Source: Haemonchus contortus
Lineage: Eukaryota > Nematoda > Chromadorea > Rhabditida > Trichostrongylidae
NCBI GenBank assembly: GCA_000469685.2
Contig: LS997565.1
Span: 28,379,645 to 28,443,644 of the forward strand
Length of the DNA: 64,000 bases
Reading direction: 5' to 3'
Shown here: one piece after another, positions 35,246-46,008 of the stretch
Numbering within the stretch: the stretch's first letter is position 1
Layout: each line of letters starts with the position of its first letter
Position numbers and translations under genes: made by a program
Notes under the pieces: model-generated
What the model saw: the letters and a program-made list of their open reading frames with translations, nothing else
Databases searched by the model: none
What the model was told of the DNA's origin: nothing

Positions 35246-37204
35246 ACATGCAACTAAAAAACATCACACTTGGCGACAGAGATCCCGTCGGTAGCTTATA
35301 ATGATACAGATGAGAACTCTGCTAATTTCATTACGTTCTCAGTGGCATTCAAGAAGCACTCCCTCTATATTTTTATGCAAAACCGCAAAACGAGCAGATG
35401 TTCTTTGAACAATATCACATCGGAAGGCTAGACATAAAATAATGATTGCTACACACAAAAGGCTCAGAAGGCAAGTGATCTTCAACGTATAAAGTAAATT
35501 GAAGAATCGCTAGTCGAACTTCCTACGTGGGTCGCTTAGTTCTGGCAATAGCAAGACTACGCAATGAGAGCTCTTATCCTAGATCGACTTTTCCGCTAGA
35601 TTACCTTAGCACGTTATGATTTTCAGTTCGATTCCAATCGCCGCTTAACAAACATTGAAGGCACAGTTGTCTTTAATTTCAAATACTTTTTAGGTAGCAA
35701 AGAATTGATTAAGAATAGTTTGCGTATGGCGAAGATGATGAACAAGTTTATGGAAGTTCCAAACTATGGGCCCTCTTTGATTTGGTTCTTGAGTTAATGA
35801 GGTTGTGCTGACGGAGGGAGTGTTCGAACGAGATTTTATCAACAAGGAGATGCATGTGTTAGCTATTTATGTAGATCAGTAGGGTACTATTGCAGTAGAC
35901 GTCTTGTCCATTAACGCAGCAGGGATTAAGACCGATTTTAAGCCCTAGTCCGCCTTCTTGATACCTTTTTTTGACTCAGCAATGATCAAAGCGAAAGCAC
36001 TGCAACCAGCTCAGTGAATGGTCAATTTTTGACCTAACCGCCCATAGCACTGATGTGAAGACTTGACTATTTCTGTTTATTGCAACAACGAAGCCCAGAC
36101 TGTCTTTTATTGAAGTGCCTCATTCGACTACACTTTCTCCTCTACAACGGGGACGGACCGGGAACTCGAATTACAAAGAATCACAGTGAACAAGAGCAAC
36201 GCTTCTAGTAGTGAACTTCCTTTCTTCATATTTCAGTTTTCTATTAACAAAATAAAAAATTTCGACCAAATTAAATTTTAGATCGTCAGTCCGAATACAC
36301 GGTCAGTAGTGAAGTCGCGAAATAACGTAATAGGTTATTGCAATTGTTCTCAAAAGGTTTGCGGCTTGACCATTTCAAAAGGTTGCAACTGTCCTGGATC
36401 AAGATTTTTCTTCCTCTTCCAACCCATTCGCTATAGTCAGGCTGTTTCAATGGCTCCCCTGATTATTTCTAATGACATTTTTTATACCGCTCTCCACAAC
36501 AGTTCCATTGAGGCGTTTCTTCTATATCTGATACACCCCTAGCATTGCTTTGGAAGTTCCGTCTCATCGGAGTGAGACTCTCTTCATGTTTCATTTGTAC
36601 GACGGTGCATTTGCTAGTTTTTTTTTGCTGGAATAGACTAAACCTGTAGTCCAGCAGACCGTTTTGGAAATTGGGTCTGAAATTTTGCTTAATGAATTGT
36701 TCCATGTTGATTTCCGATTTTGGAGTCCCTGTAGATATTCCTTGGAAGGAAAGCGGACATCATTGCTCGAATTAGCTGTATGGGGGTTTTTGACAGACGA
36801 GAGTACGCAATGAAATCCTTCATCTGTAAGCTTCAGAAGCGATGTTTAAGTTGCAAACTAACAGAATTCGAACTCACGAGATTCATCTTTCTCAATAGTA
36901 GGGTTAAGCTTAGCTCGCTAGTCGATTGATGCTCGCATCGTAAATGACAGCTGTTATTGTTCAGGTTTCCAGTCTCATATTTCAATTTTATTTTTTTATT
37001 TTCATTGGGATTTTGAGCACTCGACATATCCATTCGATAGCAGAGCTTCCGGAAAAAGTGGATGTAGAAACTAACATAATGGAAGTATAGTTTGGTGTCG
37101 AGATGGCGTTCTTTATGACATGTATGGTTAGATGCCTTACTCGATTTTCCATATTTTTTCATAGTCTTAGCTCAAACTCGTTCTCCTATTACACAAAACG
37201 AGCT
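35246..37204. other. Unassigned stretch
   Basis: No gene supported. GAAGGCACAGTTGTCTTTAA at 35656 is a short chance-like or relict match to the TTAA terminal repeat. Confidence 0.25.
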
Positions 37205-37350
37205 GAGTGCGTCTGCTGATTTGTCGGTGTGAGTGTGTTTGTTTGTTTGCTTGTGCGTCGGGGTTTGTGGTCTGGTGTGCGTTCGGCCGGCACTTTATAG
37301 CTCCTGTACCCTTGGATCTAGAGCTTTTGAAGTCGGAAAGAGTACAGGCG
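37205..37350 (+). repeat. Single unit of the GC-box minisatellite family
   Basis: A GT/TTTG-rich head (37225-37260) is followed by 'ctttatagctcctgtaccc', 'ctagagcttttgaagtcgg' and 'agagtacaggcgg'. These match, in order, the words of the arrays at 16100 and 18690. Here only one unit is present, which suggests the arrays expanded from a dispersed element. Confidence 0.55.
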
Positions 37351-37830
37351 GCTGATTGAGAATACCATTGATAATTGACGGAAATGGAAAAAGGGCTGAT
37401 AAGCGATTGCGGAAGACAAGAGACACTGAATCTTTAATGCCATTCGTATTAACAGCTAGGCCTTGGAACTTCGGCAGGTGAAGTGGGATATGTCGGGATT
37501 GGAAATACTGAGTGACAAGGACCAGTAAAATCTGATAAGGGCTAATATTTGCCGTTAGATAAATCCCTTTTTTACATGCTGAGCAGAGCATTGCAATTAT
37601 AGTGTGTTATATAAGGTATGACAGTCTCGCAGATGAGGGGAACACCTCAATTCGAGAACATTGGGTGTAAAAACAAACATTTATTCCGATAAGAGGTATG
37701 GAAGGTCAATGTGCATGTCAACTCTGCAACAGGAAGGAGAGAAGCCCGTTGTAAGCCAGGCGATCTGACTGGTGATAGAATAACGCAAAACTCGCCAAGG
37801 TTCCAAGCACCGTCTACGCCGTCGGCGGGC
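37351..37830. other. Unassigned stretch
   Basis: Nothing recognised. Confidence 0.25.
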
Positions 37831-37831
37831 T

Positions 37832-38250
37832 GGAGGGTGAAAATGTAGTTGGGGGGGGGGGGGCACCTATCACAATGTCGGTATATCAAGAAATGAACTC
37901 AGTGAAACGCGTTATGTCGTGTTATATCACGAACATGCCAGTTTTCAAATAAGGGCTCTCGTAGGGAAGGAGCACCGCGGTGGGCAAGTTTTCTTTCTTT
38001 TTTTCTTTTTTTTGCAGGAGATAATCATCCCAGCCACCCAGGTGCTCCTACCCTACCTAGGCTTATTTGGTAAACTAAATTTCTTTAGCGGAAACCGCAT
38101 AAAAGAGCTAAGCTGGTCGATTCCCATCATGCTCTACGCATCCGATATAGTGCTGATATAACAAGGGCTAACACGTTAGACTGAGTTCATTTCTTGATAT
38201 GCTGGCCTTCGGATGGGTGGCCCCCCAACTACATTTTCACCGGCTGGAGA
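37832..38250. repeat. Inverted repeat with ~70-base arms and ~280-base spacer
   Basis: The left arm (37832-37902) contains 'gtgaaaatgtagttgggggg' and 'tatcaagaaatgaactcagt'. The right arm (38178-38250) contains their reverse complements in reverse order. The left arm has a longer G run and the right arm about 15 extra bases between the two blocks. The spacer has a T-rich run but no coding sequence. It may be a small foldback element. Confidence 0.75.
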
Positions 38251-39003
38251 GCTATGGTAATCTATTTTTTCTTGAAAATTGCTAGCACACATAGCAATAC
38301 ATAAGCTCCCATTGAACAATCAGCGTAGCCTGCTCTTCTATTACCCAAATTACAGATCGTTTACCAGATCTGCAAACCTCCTCCTTCTGCTCTTACTTTC
38401 AGATTTTCTCAACGTTTAGCCATACATTCTAGAGAAACTCTGACACTGCATTGGACCACTGCAAAATGAAATTTATGAGCACAGTAGAAACAATCTCTCA
38501 TTCTTCATTTGTTACGTCGCTTCTGTAAAACCAAACGCATGCGGTACCGTGTGTACCGGCCAAACTCATAATGCTGACGTTTCTTTCAGGCACTAAGTAA
38601 GGAGTTTTCATGAATAGTCGTCTTATCGATGTTAACATCGACGCGCTCTTTCTTTAATGATGTTCCTCCGGCAGGTTCCTGGCGAACAGATGAGTCTTTT
38701 ACGAGAGCGTTTGCACACCAGAGATCCTGAAGTGAGAGCAAACGATTGAATTGAATTTAATTGAAGAGTGAAACACTGAGACGTACCTTTGTTATATACA
38801 GAATCATACTTAACCAGAGAAATAGAAGCAACCAACCGAGACGACAGATCTGCTGTTCCCTCAATAGAAGAACATAGAATGTGAGATTTTTACCAAAAGA
38901 GTATCATGTTCTGCTTCTTAAGAAACGGTTCTATTATGAACGTGTTTACTTAACGTCACAATAAACAAGGTCGAATCATATACGTGATTTTGACCAGAAG
39001 CCT
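38251..39003. other. Unassigned stretch
   Basis: Nothing recognised. Confidence 0.25.
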
Positions 39004-39476
39004 ATCAAAGGCACAGTTCACGATGAAAATAGTTTCTGAGTTGTCCCACAGGATGAGTTTGAGGCTCCCGCGTATACTATATTTGGCACTATTAGGTCGG
39101 AAAACGGCCTAGTTAGGGAGTTATAAAGGCTCAAAGATTGGCCAGTGTGTATCCTCGGACAAGTATCACGGGCATTGTAGAGGCTGCACCTGTCATGACC
39201 CACAGCGACAGTGGTAGACAAATCTTTATAGCTTGATGTAGTCAGCTCTTTGTGCAATTGCAATAACTGAAATCTCGTCTGAATACCCCTTCCGTGTTGT
39301 TTCTGTCATGGCAATCTCGTCCAACCTCTATTTTCCCTACTTTTGAGGAGCCATATTTTTCTCGGATACGGCGTATTCTCGCGCTTTCTTCACTACCGAT
39401 CAACTATTCCCAACCTATACTTCCGCTTTTCGAATAAAAACAGGCACCTCAGAATTATTGTGAACTGTGCCTTTAA
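39004..39476 (+). mobile_element. TTAA-ended miniature inverted-repeat element, copy E
   Basis: Begins TCAAAGGCACAGTTCACGAT and ends TTGTGAACTGTGCCTTTAA, the best-preserved terminal repeats in the window. It is about 40 bases shorter than copy D because of a deletion near 39190. The right half is nearly identical to copy D ('tcggatacggcgtattctcg'), so these two are the closest relatives. Confidence 0.88.
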
Positions 39477-40184
39477 CTTTGATGATTTAGCTACATGTTC
39501 AACTCCGAAAACATTTTTCATCCGAAATTCAGCTTAGAGTCAACGAGCAACGGTTCAGGGCAAGTATAGCCATCAGGTTCTTACTCCATCTCATCGCTGT
39601 TTGTTGTGAATTGAATCCCAAGTTATGGTTTAGGTAAGGAAGCACAAATTCTGTTCCACGTAACGAACACAAAAACTGTTATCCAAAGTTCAGCAAAACA
39701 ACTACTGCATCGTAATCGTTACAACGACTTCTACGTGACTGACTGATTCTCTAATGGCTCATATCTTCCCAAATCGAAAAAGTTGGAAATTGGTTTATGA
39801 CGCTCGACCAACAAGGAAAAAGTATAATCGAGTCATCCTAAAAGTGGCCTGATTACCTACTTGTGAGCGAATTCATAACTGGTGTCTGATGTGTGGAGCT
39901 ACAACATGAGTGCCGTATTTTTTCTTAGCAGCTGGAATCGAATTGATTATGTTGTTGGAAAGTTAGGTAGTAAGGTCTTCGTGCTCCTATTCCAGATCCT
40001 ACTGTATCTTGGGTTGGGTTACAGTATTTTGTCTACTACACTCTCCTCTCCGGTTCATCGTAGTGAGGCGAGGGAGGTGAAAAATTATTTCCACTGGTCC
40101 CATAGCCCAGCTCGAAACATGTTCAGTCTTCTATTGAGGTTGAGGTATAATAATTAATACCAGAGTTGTATGGAATGTATTATA
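39477..40184. other. Unassigned stretch
   Basis: A 91-codon plus-strand open frame (39882-40157) with hydrophobic runs. No family recognised. Confidence 0.25.
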
Positions 40185-40300
40185 GCATTGATCTGTGCAT
40201 CGGCTTACCTATGCAATCCATTTTATAGGCCACAAACACGTCCAGATATTACCGATTTTTCTGTCTGTCACTAAATCTCCATTCGATTCCGTAAGTTGAA
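40185..40300 (+). mobile_element. tRNA-derived SINE, 5'-truncated and diverged copy S4
   Basis: The order of words 'ctgtgcatcggctt', 'atgcaat', 'ataggccacaaac' and 'ctccattcgattcc' parallels the distal body of S3. No tRNA-like head. Confidence 0.5.
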
Positions 40301-41360
40301 CCACGAAATCTTTATTCGTAGCTCAATGACAAAAAAATCTTCAGCAAACCTGTTGAAGTTACAGTAGAAGTAGTCTGTAGTACAATTGATGGAAGGAAAC
40401 ATGGAATCACATTTTCGATTCAGAGCTGGTTTTGTCCCATCCTAGATGACAGCATTTTTACCGAGTCTGATTCTTAGCATTAATAAATAATATCGGAAAA
40501 ACGCATCCGATAAGTCATAGCACCATAAATAAATATGACACTCGCAAAGTTAAGACGGTGTGGCATCAAAGAAATGCCCAAAAATGTCCAACCAGGCTAG
40601 AATACTCACGACACAAAGAAGTTGAGACTGAACTGACTCGAATTATATGAGAGCGAACACACAGAATAATCAGAACTGGGAGTCTCAGGCTGAAGAGAAT
40701 GGACAACTACTGAAGAAAAATCCCAGGGAGAGTTCATTATCCATTCACTGCAACTGTTTTCTGAAGTGCAGTTAGTTAGTTTAGTTAGTTATATCTCGAA
40801 ATGAGTCTTCTGAGCGCTCCAGGACCCTTACGGTTGAAGATTCCAAGGTTTCTTGGGCGGCGATTCTATTAGGTCCTGTGGATGGAGTTCAAGCATCAAT
40901 TTAAGACTAAGTCAGAATTTGAAATAGACTTTACACTTCACATATCTCAAAACCTACTTAGACGCAAAAGACATTGTCAGTGAAATGCATAACACTCAAT
41001 GTTTTTGGGATTATTGAAATTTGAAGAATTTAAAAGAGCAGGCAAAACAATAACAACATGGGTGACTTGTACCAACTCGACTTCTTCATTAGTAGCTGGC
41101 AAGTTGAACAACTTGGTTACGATCTGTGCTTTATCGCTTGCACAGGGCTCCCTCTCTTTGACGAGGTCTACATGCCATGTTGAGCCGAAGCGACGGCTCT
41201 TCTTTTCAGTACACATGTTGTAATATTTTTGTGTTGCATAGACCAAATAAATTTTCTCAGAACTTTTGGGACACCCTGATATTTCATTTCTCTTCATGTG
41301 TTCAAGTGAATGGTAATCGATCACGTTCATAAAATAACAACTTTAGAAGTGATAGTATTA
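40301..41360. other. Unassigned stretch
   Basis: Nothing recognised. A 117-codon minus-strand open frame (40977-41330) has no known motif. Confidence 0.25.
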
Positions 41361-41880
41361 TTAAAGAGGTTGGGTGAAGCAGCCAAGCAGCTGGTATCTC
41401 TCCAAGTTTATGGCTCTTTCAGTGACTGAGGCATTCTTACTGGTTCGTTGGAAAAATTCAAAAAAGAATCTTTCCAGAGTCGCCTAGGGAATCGATTCAT
41501 AGATCCGAGAAAAGCGTTGAACAGCATGTTTATGGTGAGGAACAGAACAAGCAAAGCAAGTAATTTCTTCCGCCGTAGACAGCTCCCTGAGCATGAATTT
41601 CCCGCGCGCCGATTTGTGCTGCCTCTACTTCCCCTGCACTCGAGTTTAGGGATTTTGAACATCGATTCTTGGTAGCAACTATTATGCATAAATATAACAT
41701 GATACAGTCTCCTTCTTCTCCACCCTAGTGTTAGTCTCGCGCAGCCGCAGGATCTGCTGTTCTCTTGAGTAGCGGCCACTTCTTTCTGTGTACGACATTT
41801 GCCGTTAGGTTGGTTTCGGAGAGGTTCTTCTTGATCGTGTTCCTCCACCTCTTTTTTGAGGCTCCACGTGATCGCCTCCC
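41361..41880. repeat. Left arm of a ~520-base inverted repeat
   Basis: The reverse complement of 43540-44061 with perhaps 80-85 percent identity by eye. It starts TTAAAGAGGT (41361) and its partner ends ACCTCTTTAA. The homology is due to two copies of the NLR-B 3' end in opposite orientation. Confidence 0.85.
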
Positions 41881-42400
41881 TTCTGCTTTAAATTCTATTG
41901 CCTTTCTATGACGTGATCCTGTGGCTTTGGTAGCACGTACCCATACCATCGCAAACAATGCTCTCTCATCTTTGGATAGACAGGGGCTGTTTGCATGAAC
42001 CTTCCCCATGAAAGTCGCCTTCAGTTCTGATCCGGTCCAGTTGCGTCTAACCGCAAGCCCATCTGAGCGTCCTCATTTCAGCGTAGTGAAGCTATCTGCA
42101 TGATTTCTCCTAACTGCCTTTCTTTCTGGAAGAGTACTCTCTGCAGTAGAGCATCGTGGGCCTCGCTACTGTCCTTATCTTTCAGTCGTCCCGAAGCACC
42201 GTCGCTAGCGCAGGATACCAAAGAATTCCCTCTACTTTATCCATGCCGCCTCTAGTCAGGCTTCTACGACTGTTCCACGTTACCATCAGCAGCTGCGTTA
42301 CTTCTCAGAAGATGGAATTCCTGTGCCTTTTTGATGGCTTTCCAAGATCGTCTACGATTGACCCCATGCATTCCTTTGATCACTCTACCTGCTGAGGGAA
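41361..42400 (-). pseudogene. NLR-B non-LTR retrotransposon 3' portion, minus-strand copy
   Basis: Minus-strand C-terminal part of the second non-LTR family. It contains MRTLRWACG (family core 'MLRW'), DRIRTEGDF, an open frame from 42009 to 41731, and the basic tail RRSRGASKKRWRNTIKKNLS followed by ANVVHRKKWPLLKRTADPAA. The 3' non-coding region runs to 41361. It is the left arm of a large inverted repeat with 43540-44061. Confidence 0.75.
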
Positions 42401-42479
42401 GAATGGTGGGTGCGGAGGAGCAGTATCATAGTTCCCATCTTTAATCAAAAGAAGGACGCTTTTGAGTGTTCCAGTTAGA

Positions 42480-44061
42480 GCGGGGGATCAACTTAACAGC
42501 GCATACCATGAAGCTATACGAGCAGCTTGTCGATTAAAGAGTAATAACACCGATCCCCATCTGACAGAAGCGGTTCCTCTTCATTCATCTAGAGTTTACA
42601 GCGGATGTCATCTTTATAACTAAGTGAGTATTAGAGGAGAGGTATCTAGAGAAGCGTATACCCTTCCACTTTAAGAGGCTTTCCACTGCCTGCCACGACC
42701 AGTTCTTTAGAATACGCTCCGATAACGAAACGTTCCGAAACAAATGATGTCACAGATTAAAAGCATGTACGATCGGTTCAAAACAATTATCCGCGTGCCC
42801 TAACAAAGGCAATAGACGCTACAGTTGTGGTACACCAAGGGTCAGGTCTGAGCTCGTTCCTTTTCCTGCTTCCATCAGAAAAGGACTCATAAATGGGCCA
42901 CAAGACCGTATTTCACCTGCCGATTCGCTCTGAGAACGGAGAGTAGGCAAGAACCCTTGGACAAGTTGCGGATTTGGCAGAACGTGTTGGCGGAGAATGG
43001 GCTAAGACTGAATGTGTAAAAAACCAAGTTCCTCATCTCCGAGTAGTGTGAGCCGATTGCAGAAGGTCGTGGAGAAACCATCGAAAGGGCACAGGAACCG
43101 ATAACTGCAGAGTGGCCGAGATGCTGATGGCAGCGTAGACCAGGCTGCAAACGTGCATGGACAGACGATTAGGATGAATAGACACGGCATGGATAGGGTG
43201 GAGGGAGTCTGAAGGTATGCTCTTTAATAGATGGTGCTCCAGAATGCTCGAAGGAAACCACCGAACCGTGGTAAAACCCACGATGCTCTACGGCAGAAAG
43301 CGCTGCCCGGTTAGTCAAGGTCGTGAAAAATTGCTTCAATCCGCTGGAGTGAAAATGTTCACGCGGGCCTGCGGTCTGACTCAAGTGTAGCGACTCATGA
43401 ATAAGGACACCACGACGGTCATGTAAACAGCCCCTGTCAAGCTGAAGGTGAAAGAGCACCGTATGCGGCGGTATGGTTACTGCGAAGGCCACAGTATCAA
43501 GTCATAAGGAAGCCAATGGAGTTCGAAGTGGGACGAAAGCGATCACGTGGAGATCCAAAGAAAAGGTGGAGGGACGCGATCAAGAAGAACCTCTTCGAAA
43601 CCAAAATAACGGCAAATGTCGTAGACAGAAAGAAATGGCCACTACTCAAGAGAGCAGCGGACCCTGTGACTTAGCGAGATTAACACTAGAGAGCAGGATA
43701 AAAAGAAGGAAATTGTATCATATTTCATATATGCATTATATAGTTATCACCAAGAATTAGTGTTCAAAATTTCTATACTTGAGTGCAGGGGAAGTAGAGA
43801 CAGCATAAATCGGTGTGCGTGAAGCTCATGCTCAGAGAGCTGTCTACGGCGGAAGAAATCACTTGATTTGCTTGTTCTATTTCTCACCATAGACATGCTC
43901 TTCAACGCTTATCTTGGATCTATGAATCGATTCCCTAAGCGACTCTGAAAAGATTCTTCTGTGAATTTTTCCAACAAAGCAGTAAGAATGCCTCAGTCAC
44001 TGAAAAAGCCATAAACTTGGAGAGGTAGCTGCTGCTTGGCTGCTTCATCCGACCTCTTTAA
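42480..44061 (+). pseudogene. NLR-B non-LTR retrotransposon 3' portion, plus-strand copy
   Basis: The plus-strand copy of the same family. RT segments AFHCLPRPVL (near 42675), RNVPKQMMSQIKSMYDRFKT (near 42735), a decayed HQGSALSP box at about 42835, and LAENGLRLNV followed by KTKFLISE (42985). The C-terminal tail reads GDPKKRWRDAIKKNLFETKI and VVDRKKWPLLKRAADPVT (43550-43670). The aspartate box is not found. Several stops occur. The 3' non-coding part ends at 44061. It lies head to head with the minus-strand copy, 5' sides facing, about 100-200 bases apart. Confidence 0.78.
43540..44061. repeat. Right arm of the ~520-base inverted repeat
   Basis: Partner of 41361-41880. The arms are separated by about 1.66 kb. 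A transcript across the region could fold into a long, imperfect duplex. Confidence 0.85.
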
Positions 44062-44681
44062 TGAGACATTCACTTCGAAACTTGATATTGTATGAACTAG
44101 ACCGTTTAGCATTCATATGAACACATAAGGAGAAGTGAAATATTCAAACAATTGAGTAAACAAGGGTCGAGCTAAGAAATGAACCGCGATCGAGAATTTT
44201 CGAGAGAAGTGGTCCCACAAAATGAATAGACCATAGCGAGAAACAATAGAATAGGCAATGTTTTCGGAAAAATCCACTTAGCACCACTAGGAATGTAGGG
44301 CATGTAAGAGTTCGGTCGGTGGTTGCTATTAGACGGGGAAGGAGGCCATCGGAGAAAGCGATTATGCTCGGTATAATGGTAGCGCTCCGCAGAAAGACCC
44401 GTATATAGAGGAACCCGGGGAAGCAGCACAAAATTCGCTCCATACACATAAACACAACTACCAAAGCCTTCCATTCACCGAATATAGTAATCGCTGCATG
44501 AAAAGCGAGAGTAACAATGCATCAGGCAGAAGCATCGAGTTGTCGGCATTGTTAACTACATTGCGATCCATTGGTGGATGGTTGAGTTAAAAACGAACAA
44601 CCCAATACAGGGAGGAGAGAAGCTACTCGAATATCATTTGCTCCTTTCTTCCATGTAAGATGAAGTCTCATTGAAAATATT
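44062..44681. other. Unassigned stretch
   Basis: Nothing recognised. Overlapping minus-strand frames (44144-44474) carry no motif. Confidence 0.25.
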
Positions 44682-45510
44682 GGCACTATTTACCCTTTCC
44701 TGCCCCACTTTGTCGAGAAAAGGCGGGATTTCTACCGGTTTTATTTTTAAGAAGATGAAACCGAATAGAAACGTGCCTGTAGGGGTAATTTGTAATTTGT
44801 AATTCACCATACAGAGTAAATATGATATCCATGTTCTAACCACTACTTAGGGAGCAAGTTTTCAGCAAGATTGGTGACCCAGCTCCATTGACGCCGGTGC
44901 CTATGGCGCGAGCGCTAGGCATCTTTATGACGAGTGGATGCGATATTTATTTTATTAATTAATTTATTTATTTATTTAGCAGTACCTTGTATAAGACAAC
45001 GTTAGAAACGACTGACCAAATACAACACCAGCAACTCACCCTAATTCACCAGAGATTAATTTATTTATTTATTTAGCAGTACCTTGTATAAGACAACGTT
45101 AGAAACGACTGACCAAATACAACACCAGCAACTCACCCTAATTCACCAGAGAGTGAAATAATAACAGCAATTTGACCAGAAATGGAAGCATGTTACCAGC
45201 TATGCCTTCTTCACTAGTTCTGTATGAGTTTTGCTATTGAGCGTTTGAAGGACGCCCGAGAGCCTGAGAAGCAGTTGGTTTCGCTGAAATGCAGGTATGA
45301 AAGGCCTGCTCTGACAGTAAAAAAAGTGCGCCTGATGGTGGTTTTAAGTATGGGAAAAGATAATCTGAGCTGGTCACCCTAATGTTCGTGTTCTACGGGT
45401 CAAATTACAAGTCTAAGCAAGATTCTAGTCGGTTTAATCTCCTTGAAAAAAAAACAATAGAAGTCCAGCCCATTCTCGACAAAGTGGGGCAGCAGAGGGT
45501 AAATAGTGTC
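44682..45510. mobile_element. Element with ~115-base terminal inverted repeats
   Basis: The left arm (44682-44800) starts 'ggcactatttaccctttcct' and contains 'gccccactttgtcgagaa'. The right arm (45398-45510) is its reverse complement with scattered changes. The 600-base interior has no coding potential and includes a 97-base tandem duplication. This is a candidate non-autonomous DNA element. Target duplications could not be settled by eye. Confidence 0.65.
44959..45152 (+). repeat. Exact 97-base tandem duplication
   Basis: Two adjacent copies of a 97-base unit starting TTAATTTATTTATTTATTTA and ending with 'ctaattcaccagaga'. They appear identical throughout, so the duplication is recent or an assembly artefact. 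Confidence 0.92.
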
Positions 45511-45601
45511 AAAAGATTTGCAGGAAAAGGCCAAGGAATGAAGCATTACACGTTTTCTTGAGTCATACTTTATGATAGGTTCTACAAATTAAACGCTTCC
45601 T

Positions 45602-46008
45602 AATACCCTAACATCCTATAGATATGAGCTGTTTAATTTACCGGTGAAGAATGAATTGGAATGAAATTGAAATTGAATGCAGTCACCCTATAACTTAATG
45701 TATGGATAAATAAAAATCGGAGAAGAATTTTAAAAGAAGCTTCGCCCCTTAACTCTAAACCCCGCCCACTTAAAAAACAAATCATATAGAAAATAGCGAT
45801 TTTACCGGATTGCTATTTTTCTATATGAATTGTTTATTAAGTGGGCGGGGTTTAGAGTTGAGAGGCAGAGCTTCTTCTAAACTTGCTCTCCGATTTTTAT
45901 TTATTCATCCATCAAGTTCGAGGGTGACTGCATTCAATTGCAATTTCATTCAGATTCATTTTTTTCCGGTAATTTAAACCGCTCTTATCTATGGGATTTT
46001 AGGGTATT
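45602..46008. mobile_element. Foldback (near-palindromic) element
   Basis: Two arms of about 198 bases meet at a short centre near 45805 ('gattttaccggatt'). The left end AATACCCT matches the right end AGGGTATT. Each arm contains 'accccgcccactta' next to the centre and 'gaatgcagtcaccct' further out. Arm identity is high, perhaps 85 percent by eye. No coding sequence. It is a foldback or hairpin MITE, and about 90 bases separate it from the element ending at 45510. Confidence 0.85.

Noticed and set aside
41254..41278. 'cttttgggacaccctg' resembles a mariner terminal repeat; a similar 'cttgggacaccctg' occurs at 34071
   Set aside because: No partner end or TA-bounded element was found, and the 34071 match lies inside the RTE leader.
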